Assembly: GCA_002292945.1 (NCBI GenBank)
Contig: DBCG01000077.1
Span: forward strand, 19,219-31,384
Direction of reading: 5' to 3'
DNA: 12,166 bases
DNA from: Proteobacteria bacterium UBA964
GTDB taxonomy: Bacteria; Pseudomonadota; Gammaproteobacteria; Steroidobacterales; Steroidobacteraceae
In this document: positions 1 through 6,452 of the stretch, one piece after another
Numbering within the stretch: position 1 is the stretch's first letter
Layout: each line of letters starts with the position of its first letter
Position numbers and translations under genes: made by a program
The notes under the pieces: model-generated
Databases searched by the model: none
Told to the model about the DNA's origin: nothing
The model's input: only the letters and a program-made list of their open reading frames with translations

Positions 1-536
1 GTCTGCAACACACCGCCCCGGGTGCCGCCGATGCCGTCGGCATAGGACAACGCCTTCGCGAACGCCTTGCCGGAAGCGTCCTGATGGACGGCGAGCAACG
101 CCGGCACACCGCGACCTTGCTCGAATTGGCGGCGCACGAGGTCCCCCGGACCCTTCGGCGCGATCAGCACGACATCGAGGTCCTTACGCGGCTTGATCTG
201 CTTGAAATGCACATTGAAGCCGTGCGCGAACAACAGCGTCGCACCCTTGCCGATGTTCCCGAGCACGGCCTTGTACAGGTCCTTCTGGGCAAGGTCCGGC
301 GCCAGCATCGCGATGAGGGATGCGCCCTTGACCGCATCGACCGGCTCGGCGACCGGAAGCTTGTCCTTCTTCGCCTTCTTGAAGCTGTCGCCCTTGCGGA
401 CGCCGACCACGACGTCATAACCGCTGTCGCGCAGGTTCAACGCATGAGCGCGTCCTTGGCTGCCGTATCCGAGCACGCAGATGCGCGCGCCCTTCAGCGC
501 CTTCTTGTCAACGTCCTTGCGAGAAAACATCTTCAT
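1..536 (-). CDS. ilvC: Ketol-acid reductoisomerase, 5' part (runs off the window)
   Basis: IlvC performs the NADPH-dependent isomerisation and reduction of acetolactate or acetohydroxybutyrate, the second common step of Val, Leu and Ile synthesis, in the cytoplasm. About 178 codons are visible. They begin MKMFSRKDVD and continue with the Rossmann motif VLGYGSQGRAHALNLRDSG (about residues 22-40). Further conserved blocks are the GATLLFAHGFNVHF segment around residue 100 and IAPKGPGDLVRRQFEQGRG around 125-143, followed by the family's GVPALLAVHQDASG. The C-terminal knotted domain lies beyond base 1. The start at 536 is chosen because AGGGAG sits 7 nt upstream; a second ATG at 530 would lie 13 nt away. 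An intrinsic terminator lies between its likely promoter and this start, so the gene is probably controlled by attenuation. In Xanthomonas-like genomes ilvC heads an ilv/leu operon, but what follows here cannot be seen. Identity is near certain. Confidence 0.96.
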   Translation of the reverse strand, partial: MKMFSRKDVDKKALKGARICVLGYGSQGRAHALNLRDSGYDVVVGVRKGDSFKKAKKDKLPVAEPVDAVKGASLIAMLAPDLAQKDLYKAVLGNIGKGATLLFAHGFNVHFKQIKPRKDLDVVLIAPKGPGDLVRRQFEQGRGVPALLAVHQDASGKAFAKALSYADGIGGTRGGVLQ

Positions 537-543
537 GTCCCGA

Positions 544-549
544 CTCCCT
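544..549 (-). promoter_or_regulatory. Ribosome binding site of ilvC
   Basis: Read on the minus strand this is AGGGAG, 7 nt before the ATG at 536. It decides between the ATGs at 536 and 530. It also argues against an in-frame ATG at 809, from which the frame stays open into ilvC but would have to be translated through the terminator hairpin. Confidence 0.7.
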
Positions 550-596
550 AGGTTTGTGTCTGTCTTTGCGTTGGTCAGCGCCCGCCATCGGGCAGT

Positions 597-635
597 AAAA
601 AAAAACCCCGCATCGGCGAAGTGCCGGTGCGGGGT
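597..635 (-). terminator. Intrinsic terminator in the ilvC leader (attenuator)
   Basis: On the minus strand the arms 635-623 and 617-605 form a 13-bp stem (one G-T pair) around a 5-nt loop, followed directly by nine T (complement of A597-605; the outermost A-T pair uses A605). The + strand side has no T run, so it terminates leftward transcription only. No gene ends just upstream on that strand; the neighbour on that side diverges. The hairpin therefore lies in the untranslated leader of ilvC, 61 bp before its start, as an attenuator would. Confidence 0.88.
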
Positions 636-702
636 CCTTGGTATCTCAGCGTCTGCCGGAAAACTTGGCGTGTGGCTCAGAACCCGGCGCGTGACCCGCA
701 CC
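626..702 (-). promoter_or_regulatory. Candidate antiterminator pairing in the ilvC leader
   Basis: In the leftward transcript, GGUGCGGG (702 down to 695) is perfectly complementary to CCCGCACC (633 down to 626), which is part of the first arm of the terminator. Forming this helix would prevent the terminator. The 702-695 segment can itself be masked: TGCGGG at 700-695 can pair with CCCGCA at 766-761. Next to it is a 7-bp hairpin, 720-714 with 709-703, lying over the last Leu codons of the leader ORF. This gives the mutually exclusive 1:2, 2:3 and 3:4 layout of classical amino-acid attenuators. The complementarity is seen in the sequence; its use in the cell is inferred. Confidence 0.5.
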
Positions 703-793
703 CGCTGCGTAGACGCAGCGATAGTCCAAGCGATAGCGCCCGTCCCGGGACGGGACCGGCTGCGGGGATCGGATTGGACGATATGCAGATCAC
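677..793 (-). CDS. Putative Leu-rich leader peptide of ilvC
   Basis: This is a 38-codon ORF starting with GTG at 793 and ending in TGA at 679-677. A TTG at 805 in the same frame is an alternative start. Codons 20-28 read L-S-L-G-L-S-L-R-L. The five Leu codons are CTA, CTT, CTA, CTG and CTA, although CTA is rare elsewhere in this GC-rich window. Codons 2, 4 and 9 are Ile (ATC, ATA, ATC). The Leu cluster lies just before and inside the hairpin 720-703, and the stop lies just past the proposed antiterminator segment, so ribosome position could select between the structures. No Shine-Dalgarno sequence is visible. The GTG falls close to the start point predicted from the promoter, so translation might be leaderless. 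A chance ORF is possible. Confidence 0.42.
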   Translation of the reverse strand: MICISSNPIPAAGPVPGRALSLGLSLRLRSGCGSRAGF

Positions 794-799
794 GCCGAT

Positions 800-829
800 A
801 TTCAATCATCGACGCCGGCCCGCTGTCAA
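800..829 (-). promoter_or_regulatory. Likely sigma-70 promoter of ilvC
   Basis: A perfect -35 hexamer TTGACA (829-824) is followed after 18 bp by TTGAAT (805-800), which matches TATAAT at four of six positions. Transcription would start near 793 and give a leader of about 255 nt before ilvC. This places the terminator and the Leu-rich ORF within the transcript. Confidence 0.5.
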
Positions 830-879
830 ACCTCAGCGTTCCCGCCGCGACGGCTTATTCAGATAAAATGCCGCCCTGC

Positions 880-2364
880 ATGGCATCCAACCCTTCAATT
901 GCAACGATCCTCGCGGCGCTCGATGCCTCGCTGGCCGATGCGCTTTCGGTCGCACCGCAGGATAGCGCTACCGGGTCGGTGCCGATCTGGCTGCTGCGCG
1001 ACTCCGAGGTCTCGTCTTGGCGAGCGACCCAGCCGACCGCCGTCGCCTCTTGGCTCGACAACAACGATTTTCGTGGCGAGCGCCACCGCGTGCTGCTTCT
1101 CCCGCGACCCGACGGCACAGTCGCCGGTGCCGTGCTGGGCTTGGGATCGCTGCCGGCCATCGAGGCCTTGTCTCCCTGGGCGATCGCAGGGCTTCCCGAG
1201 AAGTTGCCGCCCGGCTCATACCACTTCGCGCGAGATCTGCCGTCCTTCGCAGCAGACCATGCCGTGCTCGGATGGTTGCTGGGCTCTTTGCCGTCGTCGC
1301 CGCTGCGCAGCGGGTCGAAGGTCGGGATGGGGGGCGTCACCCGTCGTGCAAGGCTCTGTCCGCCTTCGTCCTGTGATCTCGTGGCGGTGACCCGAGAGGC
1401 GCTCGTGCTCGGCTGGTCGCGAGAACTGATCAACCTCCCGCCGAACCTTTTGGGGCCTGCGGAACTGGCCGCGCTTGCGGCAGCCATGGGCACCGGGTCT
1501 GGCGCCCGCACGGAAGTCATCGTGGGCGAGGAACTGTTGGCCGCTGACTACCCCATGATCCATGCAGTCGGTCGTGCAGCGGGTCGCGCCGCCGAGCGCG
1601 CGCCGCGTCTCATCGATCTGCGTTGGGGAGACGAGCGGCATCCCAAGGTCACGATCGTCGGTAAAGGGGTGTGCTTCGATTCGGGTGGGCTGGATATCAA
1701 GCCAGGCGCTGCGATGGCGCTGATGAAGAAAGATATGGGTGGTGCCGCGGTGGCGCTCGGACTCGCCCGATTGCTGATGGAACGCCAAGCCCCGATTCGA
1801 TTGCGTGTTCTGGTGCCGGCGGTAGAGAACTCGGTCGGCGGCGATGCCTATCGGCCCGGGGATGTCCTGCGGTCGAGGCGGGGCTTGACCGTCGAGATCA
1901 ACAACACCGATGCCGAGGGGCGCCTCGTGCTCGCGGATGCGTTATGGGAAGCCTGCTCGGAGAGCCCGGCGTTGCTGCTCGATTTCGCGACCCTAACTGG
2001 TGCTGCGCGCACGGCCCTCGGGCCGGAACTTCCGGCGTTGTTCAGCAATGATCCGCAGCTGCTGGCGAGCGCACAACGCTGTGGCGTCGAGTCCCATGAT
2101 CCCGCCTGGCCGATGCCGCTCTGGGACAGCTACGACGACGAGCTGACAAGCAGGGTGGCCGACCTCAGCAATGTCGCGCCATCCGCCTTCGCCGGCGCCG
2201 TGTTCGGCGCGCTGTTTCTACGCCGCTTCGTAGCGCCGGCGGTGCCGTGGGCGCATTTCGACCTCTACGCATGGAATCCCCGTGAGCGCCCTGGCCGGCC
2301 GGTCGGTGGCGAGGCCCAATGCCTGCGCTTGGCCGATCGTTTGATCCGTGAGCGTTTCGGCTGA
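880..2364 (+). CDS. Leucyl aminopeptidase family protein (peptidase M17)
   Basis: This is a cytosolic two-metal aminopeptidase of the PepA/leucyl aminopeptidase family, which removes N-terminal residues such as Leu from peptides. It has 494 residues: a variable N-terminal domain (about 1-165) and a catalytic domain. All expected active-site residues are present. The motif GKGVCFDSGG carries Lys262 and Asp267, DIKP carries Lys274, KKDMGG carries Asp285, and NTDAEGR carries Asp344, Glu346 and Arg348. The C-terminus has RPGRPVGGEAQ, typical of the family. The start is uncertain: ATG 868 and ATG 880 are in frame and neither has a clear ribosome site. TAAAAT at 864-869 resembles a -10 element and would leave 880 nearly leaderless, so 880 is preferred. 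The frame stays open upstream to 481, but that part overlaps the ilvC leader and is not coding. The gene diverges from ilvC and precedes ilvD by 44 bp, so it may be co-transcribed with ilvD. The M17 family call is secure; the exact peptide preference is not. Confidence 0.9.
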   Translation: MASNPSIATILAALDASLADALSVAPQDSATGSVPIWLLRDSEVSSWRATQPTAVASWLDNNDFRGERHRVLLLPRPDGTVAGAVLGLGSLPAIEALSPWAIAGLPEKLPPGSYHFARDLPSFAADHAVLGWLLGSLPSSPLRSGSKVGMGGVTRRARLCPPSSCDLVAVTREALVLGWSRELINLPPNLLGPAELAALAAAMGTGSGARTEVIVGEELLAADYPMIHAVGRAAGRAAERAPRLIDLRWGDERHPKVTIVGKGVCFDSGGLDIKPGAAMALMKKDMGGAAVALGLARLLMERQAPIRLRVLVPAVENSVGGDAYRPGDVLRSRRGLTVEINNTDAEGRLVLADALWEACSESPALLLDFATLTGAARTALGPELPALFSNDPQLLASAQRCGVESHDPAWPMPLWDSYDDELTSRVADLSNVAPSAFAGAVFGALFLRRFVAPAVPWAHFDLYAWNPRERPGRPVGGEAQCLRLADRLIRERFG

Positions 2365-2408
2365 CCCGAACGCACGACTCGCATACCACCCGAGAAGGAT
2401 TTCCGACC

Positions 2409-4160
2409 ATGAACGCAAAGACCACCCGAGCCTCGCGTCGCACGACCGGGACAGTCCAGACCAAGGGACCCCAGCGAAAGAAGGCTGCAGGCGCGGAACA
2501 TGACCCGCGCCGTTGGTCACGATTGGTCGTCGATGGCGCGAAGCAGTCTCCTTCACGCGCCATGTTACGGGCGGTCGGCTTCACAGACGCCGATTTCCGG
2601 CGCCCCCAGATCGGAATCGCCTCGACTTGGGCGAATCTCACGCCGTGCAACATGCACATCAACGAACTCGCGGGCGAAGCGGTCCGGGGCGTCGATGCGG
2701 CGGGCGGTAAGGGCGTGCTCTTCAACACGATCACCGTGTCCGATGGCATCTCCATGGGGTCCCCCGGGATGCGGTACTCCCTGGTGTCTCGCGAGGTGAT
2801 CGCGGACTCCATCGAGACCGTCGCCGGCGCGGAAGGGTTCGATGGGCTCGTCACCATCGGCGGCTGCGACAAGAACATGCCGGCCTGCGCGATCGCCATC
2901 GCGCGCCTCGATCGTCCTGCGGTGTTCGTCTACGGCGGCACCATCCGGCCCGGTGTGCGGCAGCGCGACATCGTCTCGGTGTTCGAGGCCGTCGGCGGTC
3001 ATGCGGCGGGGTCCGTGAGCGACGAGGAGCTCGCAGAGGTCGAGCGCACGGCGATCCCGGGCCCCGGCAGTTGCGGCGGTATGTACACCGCCAACACGAT
3101 GGCGTCGGCCATCGAGGCGCTCGGTCTCTCGTTACCCGAAAGCTCGGCGCAGGAAGCAGTCAGTCCGGTGAAACTCGACGATTGCCGTCGCGCAGGCGAG
3201 GCGGTGGTGCGTCTCGTCGCTGCGGGCATCACCCCTCGACGGATACTCACCCGGAAGGCCTTCGAGAACGCGATCACCGTGGTCATCGCGCTCGGCGGAT
3301 CCACGAACGCGGTCCTGCATCTCATCGCCATGGCCCACGCGGCGCGTGTACGCCTCACGCTCGATGACTTCACCCGCGTCGGCCGTCGCGTGCCGGTGCT
3401 TGCCGACATGCGTCCGAGCGGTCGTCACTCGATGTCCGATCTCGTGGCTATCGGTGGGATCCGGCCGCTCATGAAGCGGCTGCTCGACCAAGGACTGCTT
3501 CATGGCGAGTGCCTCACCGTGACCGGAAAGACGATGGCGGAGAACCTCGCAGGTGCCGCCGACTACCCGCCGGGACAGCAGGTCATCCGCAGCGCCGACA
3601 ACCCCATCAAAGCCGACAGCCACCTTGTCGTTTTGCGCGGCAATGTCGCGCCAGAGGGGGCAGTGGCGAAGATCACCGGCAAAGAAGGTCTCGCATTCAC
3701 AGGGCGTGCGCGGGTGTTCGACGGTGAGGAGCGGGCCACCGCTGCGATCCTTGCGGGGCGCGTCAAGGCAGGCGACGTGGTCGTCATCCGCCACGAAGGT
3801 CCGCGGGGCGGACCGGGTATGCGCGAGATGCTGAGTCCCACGGGGGCGATCATGGGGCGCGGCCTCGGCGACAAGGTCGCGCTGATCACCGACGGGCGTT
3901 TCTCAGGCGGCAGCCATGGTTTCGTGGTCGGACATATCTCGCCGGAAGCTGCAGTCGGTGGACCGCTCGCGCTGCTGCGCAACGGCGATCGCATCACCAT
4001 CGACGCAGTGCGTCGGCGTATCGACGCGGACGTGTCAGCGACCGAATGGCGTGCGCGCCGCAAGGCGTGGAAAGCACCGAAACCTTATGCGACCACCGGT
4101 GTGCTGGCCAAGTACGCGCGCATCGTCCGCAGCGCTTCGGAAGGCGCCATCACCGATTGA
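2409..4160 (+). CDS. ilvD: Dihydroxy-acid dehydratase
   Basis: IlvD dehydrates 2,3-dihydroxy-isovalerate or -methylvalerate to the 2-keto acid, the step after IlvC in branched-chain amino acid synthesis. The 583 residues belong to the IlvD/Edd family. The three iron-sulfur cysteines are in place: Cys80 (TPCNMH), Cys153 (GGCDKNMPAC) and Cys222 (GSCGGMYTANTM). Lys154 in CDKN is the usual modified metal-binding Lys. TVSDGISMG (109-117) and the C-terminal TDGRFSGGSHG (494-504) are also present, and YGGTIRPG (175-182) favours a true IlvD over a sugar-acid dehydratase. The start at 2409 has AGAAGGA 9 nt upstream. Compared with common forms of about 555-560 residues, there is an extra N-terminal tail of roughly 30 residues rich in Thr, Arg and Lys, with no signal-peptide features. 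The gene follows the M17 peptidase closely. No T-tailed hairpin is seen just after the stop. Confidence 0.95.
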   Translation: MNAKTTRASRRTTGTVQTKGPQRKKAAGAEHDPRRWSRLVVDGAKQSPSRAMLRAVGFTDADFRRPQIGIASTWANLTPCNMHINELAGEAVRGVDAAGGKGVLFNTITVSDGISMGSPGMRYSLVSREVIADSIETVAGAEGFDGLVTIGGCDKNMPACAIAIARLDRPAVFVYGGTIRPGVRQRDIVSVFEAVGGHAAGSVSDEELAEVERTAIPGPGSCGGMYTANTMASAIEALGLSLPESSAQEAVSPVKLDDCRRAGEAVVRLVAAGITPRRILTRKAFENAITVVIALGGSTNAVLHLIAMAHAARVRLTLDDFTRVGRRVPVLADMRPSGRHSMSDLVAIGGIRPLMKRLLDQGLLHGECLTVTGKTMAENLAGAADYPPGQQVIRSADNPIKADSHLVVLRGNVAPEGAVAKITGKEGLAFTGRARVFDGEERATAAILAGRVKAGDVVVIRHEGPRGGPGMREMLSPTGAIMGRGLGDKVALITDGRFSGGSHGFVVGHISPEAAVGGPLALLRNGDRITIDAVRRRIDADVSATEWRARRKAWKAPKPYATTGVLAKYARIVRSASEGAITD

Positions 4161-4488
4161 ACCTTCAGACTGTTGTCAGGCCGCAGCGGGGCGGTTAAAG
4201 TGCATTTGTGCGGGGGGTCGCACACGGAATGAGGCGGCGCGGGCTCAATGCGTGCGCAAGCCAAAATAGAAGGAACGCCCCTCGTCGAACCGGGTCGTTG
4301 CACCGAAGCGAGGGGAACCTCGCAGAGACGCACGGGTCGGATCAGTTAGCAGGGTCTTCGGCGTCAACTGGGCCTTCTGGTTCGCTTGATGTCGAGGTTG
4401 AGGTTGCGCCTGTCACGGAACACGGGTAGTTTCCCGCACCGGCAGGCACAACCGGGCGAGCGATCGCCGCACAACGGCGCGAGAGACC
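4161..4488. other. Non-coding region between ilvD and tonB
   Basis: The 328 bp between the ilvD stop and the tonB start hold no convincing ORF on either strand; the short open frames lack family features and ribosome sites. The region must contain the ilvD 3' end and the tonB promoter, but no strong -35/-10 pair was found by eye (TTGCGC-17 bp-TAGTTT near 4404-4432 is weak). No AT-rich Fur-box-like palindrome is visible. A hairpin is listed separately, and a short tandem GAGGTT repeat lies near 4393-4404. Confidence 0.6.
4278..4315 (+). other. Inverted repeat upstream of tonB
   Basis: CCCCTCG (4278-4284) and CGAGGGG (4309-4315) can form a 7-bp stem closing a 24-nt loop, with a small inner CGG/CCG pairing. 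No T run follows, so it is not an ordinary terminator. It could be an mRNA leader structure or a protein-binding site. Its function is unknown. Confidence 0.35.
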
Positions 4489-5124
4489 ATGGCTTCATAC
4501 GTACAGCAGAATAATTCCCGCCGAATGGGCGTTTTGGCGGGCATCATCATCTTTCACCTTGTGATGCTTTACGGACTCGTGTCCGGTCTGGCGCGCAAAG
4601 TGGTCGAGGTGGTCGCCGCGCCGTTGGTCACCGACATGATCGAGGAGATCAAGCCGGAAGATAAGCCGCCGCCGCCGCCGCCGCCGCAGATGGAGCGTCC
4701 GCCCGTGCAGGTGCCGCCGCCGGACATCGCCATCGACATCCCGATGGAGACGAACACCACGGCGATCAGCAACGTGACTGACCGTCCCATGCCGCCACCA
4801 GCGCCGGTCGCGGCGCCTGTGGAACGCAAGCCCGTTCGCGTCGGAGCGAAACTTGATTTGCGCCGCTCCCCATCGACAGATGAGTTCTATCCGGCCTCGG
4901 CCCGTCGTGCAGAGATCCAAGGCGTCACGACGGTCCGTATGTGCGTCGGCGTGGACGGGAAGATGTCGCAAGAGCCGACCGTCGCGAACAGTTCAGGCAA
5001 TTCGTCGCTCGACGAAGCCGCCCTGAAGTGGTCCCGTCGTGCCCGCTGGTCACCGGGCACCGAGGACGGAACGCCCATCGAGTCCTGCTCCTCATTCAAT
5101 GTCCGTTTCAAGCTGACCGACTGA
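4489..5124 (+). CDS. tonB: Energy transducer TonB
   Basis: TonB spans the periplasm and passes proton-motive energy from ExbB/ExbD in the inner membrane to TonB-dependent outer-membrane transporters. The 211-residue protein has a cytoplasmic stub, one membrane segment at about 14-35, a Pro-rich spacer at 56-112 and a C-terminal TonB domain at about 118-211. His23 in the membrane segment matches the conserved His of TonB anchors. The C-terminal domain contains YPASARRAEIQGVTTVRMCVGVDGK, split here as YPASARRAEIQG (134-145) and VRMCVGVDGK (149-158). Cys152 and Cys200 could form a disulfide. The spacer is short and starts with seven Pro coded by seven identical CCG codons. The start is weakly supported by GAGAG upstream, but it places the anchor correctly. 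It is the first gene of the tonB-exbB-exbD-exbD2 cluster. Confidence 0.93.
   Translation: MASYVQQNNSRRMGVLAGIIIFHLVMLYGLVSGLARKVVEVVAAPLVTDMIEEIKPEDKPPPPPPPQMERPPVQVPPPDIAIDIPMETNTTAISNVTDRPMPPPAPVAAPVERKPVRVGAKLDLRRSPSTDEFYPASARRAEIQGVTTVRMCVGVDGKMSQEPTVANSSGNSSLDEAALKWSRRARWSPGTEDGTPIESCSSFNVRFKLTD
4666..4686 (+). repeat. (CCG)7 trinucleotide repeat in tonB
   Basis: Seven perfect CCG units encode Pro60-Pro66 at the beginning of the periplasmic spacer. Slippage here would add or remove whole prolines without a frameshift. Confidence 0.9.
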
Positions 5125-5149
5125 CCCTAGCCGAGCCTATTTTTTTCGT

Positions 5150-5171
5150 GGTGAGGGGTCATGTCCTCGCC
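5150..5171 (+). other. Hairpin between tonB and exbB
   Basis: GGTGAGG (5150-5156) pairs with CCTCGCC (5165-5171), with one G-T pair and an 8-nt loop. A run of seven T (5140-5146) lies before it rather than after it, so it is not a rightward terminator. It sits about 10 nt upstream of the exbB ribosome site and may affect mRNA processing or translation. Confidence 0.35.
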
Positions 5172-5191
5172 CGACCACCGCAGAGGAAAAC

Positions 5192-5920
5192 ATGGAAAAC
5201 CAAGCCGCCACCGTCGTAGTCGATAATCCGTATGGTCTCGGTGCCCTTTGGGCCCAAGGAGACATCGTCGCAAGAGGCACGCTCATCATCATGGTGATCA
5301 TGTCGCTCGCCACCTGGTACATCCTTGTCATGAAGCTGATCGACCAGCGCAAGCTGATAGCGTCAGCGAAGCTCGCTGAGCAGAAGTTCTGGACGGCGGG
5401 TTCGTTGCGCGAAGCGGTGGACAAGATGCCGAAGGGCGACACCTACCGCTCGATCGCAGAAGACGGCTTGCGCGCCCAGCAGCATCTCGAGGGGCGTTCG
5501 GCCTCGGATCGCGTCGGTCTCCACGATTGGGTGATCATGTCGTTGCAGCGGTCGCTCGACGCCGTCAACTTCAATCTGGCAGGCGGCATGGCTGTGCTCG
5601 CAACGATCGGCTCCACGGCGCCGTTCGTGGGTCTGTTCGGCACGGTGTGGGGCATCTACCACGCGCTGGTGGCGATCGGTGTCTCCGGCCAGGCCAGCAT
5701 CGACAAGGTCGCGGGACCGGTCGGCGAAGCGCTCATCATGACGGCCATCGGCCTCGCGGTCGCAGTGCCGGCGGTGATGGCGTACAACTGGCTCGGCCGT
5801 CGCAACAAGGCGATCCAGGGCGATCTGTCGAATTTCACTTCTGACCTGCACGATTCGCTGGTCACGGGTGCGCGCATCGCGGTGCCCCAGGCCGCCGCAG
5901 TCGCCGCAGCGAAGAAGTAA
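5192..5920 (+). CDS. exbB: MotA/TolQ/ExbB proton channel family protein
   Basis: ExbB forms the pentameric inner-membrane channel that, with ExbD, converts proton-motive force into movement of TonB. The 242 residues show three membrane segments, at about 29-48, 129-155 and 176-200, with a cytoplasmic domain between the first and second. The family signature ATIGSTAPFVGLFGTVWGI (137-155) is present. The third segment starts with GEALIMTAIGLAVAVPA, where Glu179 corresponds to the conserved Glu of ExbB. Thr151 and Thr184 line up with the conserved channel threonines. The ribosome site AGAGGA lies just before ATG 5192. The protein ends in an Ala-rich tail with KK. It lies 67 bp after tonB and 80 bp before exbD. 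Confidence 0.95.
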   Translation: MENQAATVVVDNPYGLGALWAQGDIVARGTLIIMVIMSLATWYILVMKLIDQRKLIASAKLAEQKFWTAGSLREAVDKMPKGDTYRSIAEDGLRAQQHLEGRSASDRVGLHDWVIMSLQRSLDAVNFNLAGGMAVLATIGSTAPFVGLFGTVWGIYHALVAIGVSGQASIDKVAGPVGEALIMTAIGLAVAVPAVMAYNWLGRRNKAIQGDLSNFTSDLHDSLVTGARIAVPQAAAVAAAKK

Positions 5921-5951
5921 TCATCCGCATCGACAAGTGTCCGGATCAGTT

Positions 5952-5975
5952 TCGGGGTGGGCTCTGCCACCCCGA
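5952..5975 (+). other. Stable hairpin between exbB and exbD
   Basis: TCGGGGTGG (5952-5960) pairs with CCACCCCGA (5967-5975) as a 9-bp stem with a 6-nt loop. There is no T run, so full termination is unlikely. A processing, stability or partial-polarity element that tunes the ExbB to ExbD ratio is plausible; this is an inference. Confidence 0.5.
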
Positions 5976-6000
5976 TCTGTCCCGGCAGAGGTGACCTGAC

Positions 6001-6435
6001 ATGGCGATGAGCGTTGGATCCGCAGACGAAGATGAACCGATCTCCACCATCAACACCACGCCGCTCGTGGATGTCATGCTGGTGCTGTTGATCATCTTCC
6101 TGATCACCATCCCGGTGATCACCAAGACGGTCAAAGTGACGCTGCCGAAGGCGGCGAACATCGCGACGGCCACCAAGCCCGAGAACATCACCGTAGCGGT
6201 CGATTCCAGCGGCGTCATCTACTGGAACAACACCGAGGTCCCCGACACGACGGCGCTCATCGAGCTCGTGAAGGCGGAAGCGGTCAAGGATCCGCAGCCT
6301 GAGATCCACATCCGCGGGGATGCGGAGGCGAGGTACGAAGACATCGGTAAAGTGATGTACTCGATCCAGCGGGGCGGCGTCGTGAAAGTGGGCTTCATCA
6401 CCGAACCCGACCGCGGCATCCGCGGCGCTCGCTGA
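6001..6435 (+). CDS. exbD: Biopolymer transporter ExbD, first copy
   Basis: ExbD dimers sit inside the ExbB ring and carry the proton-binding Asp that couples proton flow to TonB. The 144-residue protein has a short cytoplasmic end, one membrane segment (about 21-42, PLVDVMLVLLIIFLITIPV) with the essential Asp24, and a periplasmic domain. The motif INTTPLVDVMLVLLIIF is the classic ExbD/TolR signature. The ribosome site AGAGGTGA precedes ATG 6001. It lies 17 bp before the second exbD copy, and the two share the MxMSVGS start and the KDPQPE segment. Confidence 0.94.
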   Translation: MAMSVGSADEDEPISTINTTPLVDVMLVLLIIFLITIPVITKTVKVTLPKAANIATATKPENITVAVDSSGVIYWNNTEVPDTTALIELVKAEAVKDPQPEIHIRGDAEARYEDIGKVMYSIQRGGVVKVGFITEPDRGIRGAR

Positions 6436-6452
6436 TATAGAGGATTCGTAAC

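Noticed and set aside
84..551. A 155-codon + strand ORF at the left end
   Set aside because: It is the antisense of ilvC, whose conserved motifs on the minus strand are unmistakable.
537..809. In-frame 91-codon N-terminal extension of ilvC from ATG 809
   Set aside because: The frame is open, but it runs through the terminator hairpin and its T tract, looks unlike any IlvC N-terminus, and a good ribosome site favours 536.
481..879. Upstream extension of the M17 peptidase frame to 481
   Set aside because: The added residues show no family similarity, and the stretch overlaps the antisense ilvC start, its terminator and its promoter. It is an open frame by chance.
2165..2899. A 244-codon minus-strand ORF across the M17 peptidase end and the ilvD start
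   Set aside because: It is antisense to two well-supported genes and to the ilvD ribosome site, and it has no recognisable domain.
5140..5146. Seven-T run after tonB as a terminator
   Set aside because: No stable hairpin lies immediately upstream of the run, and exbB follows closely in the same cluster.
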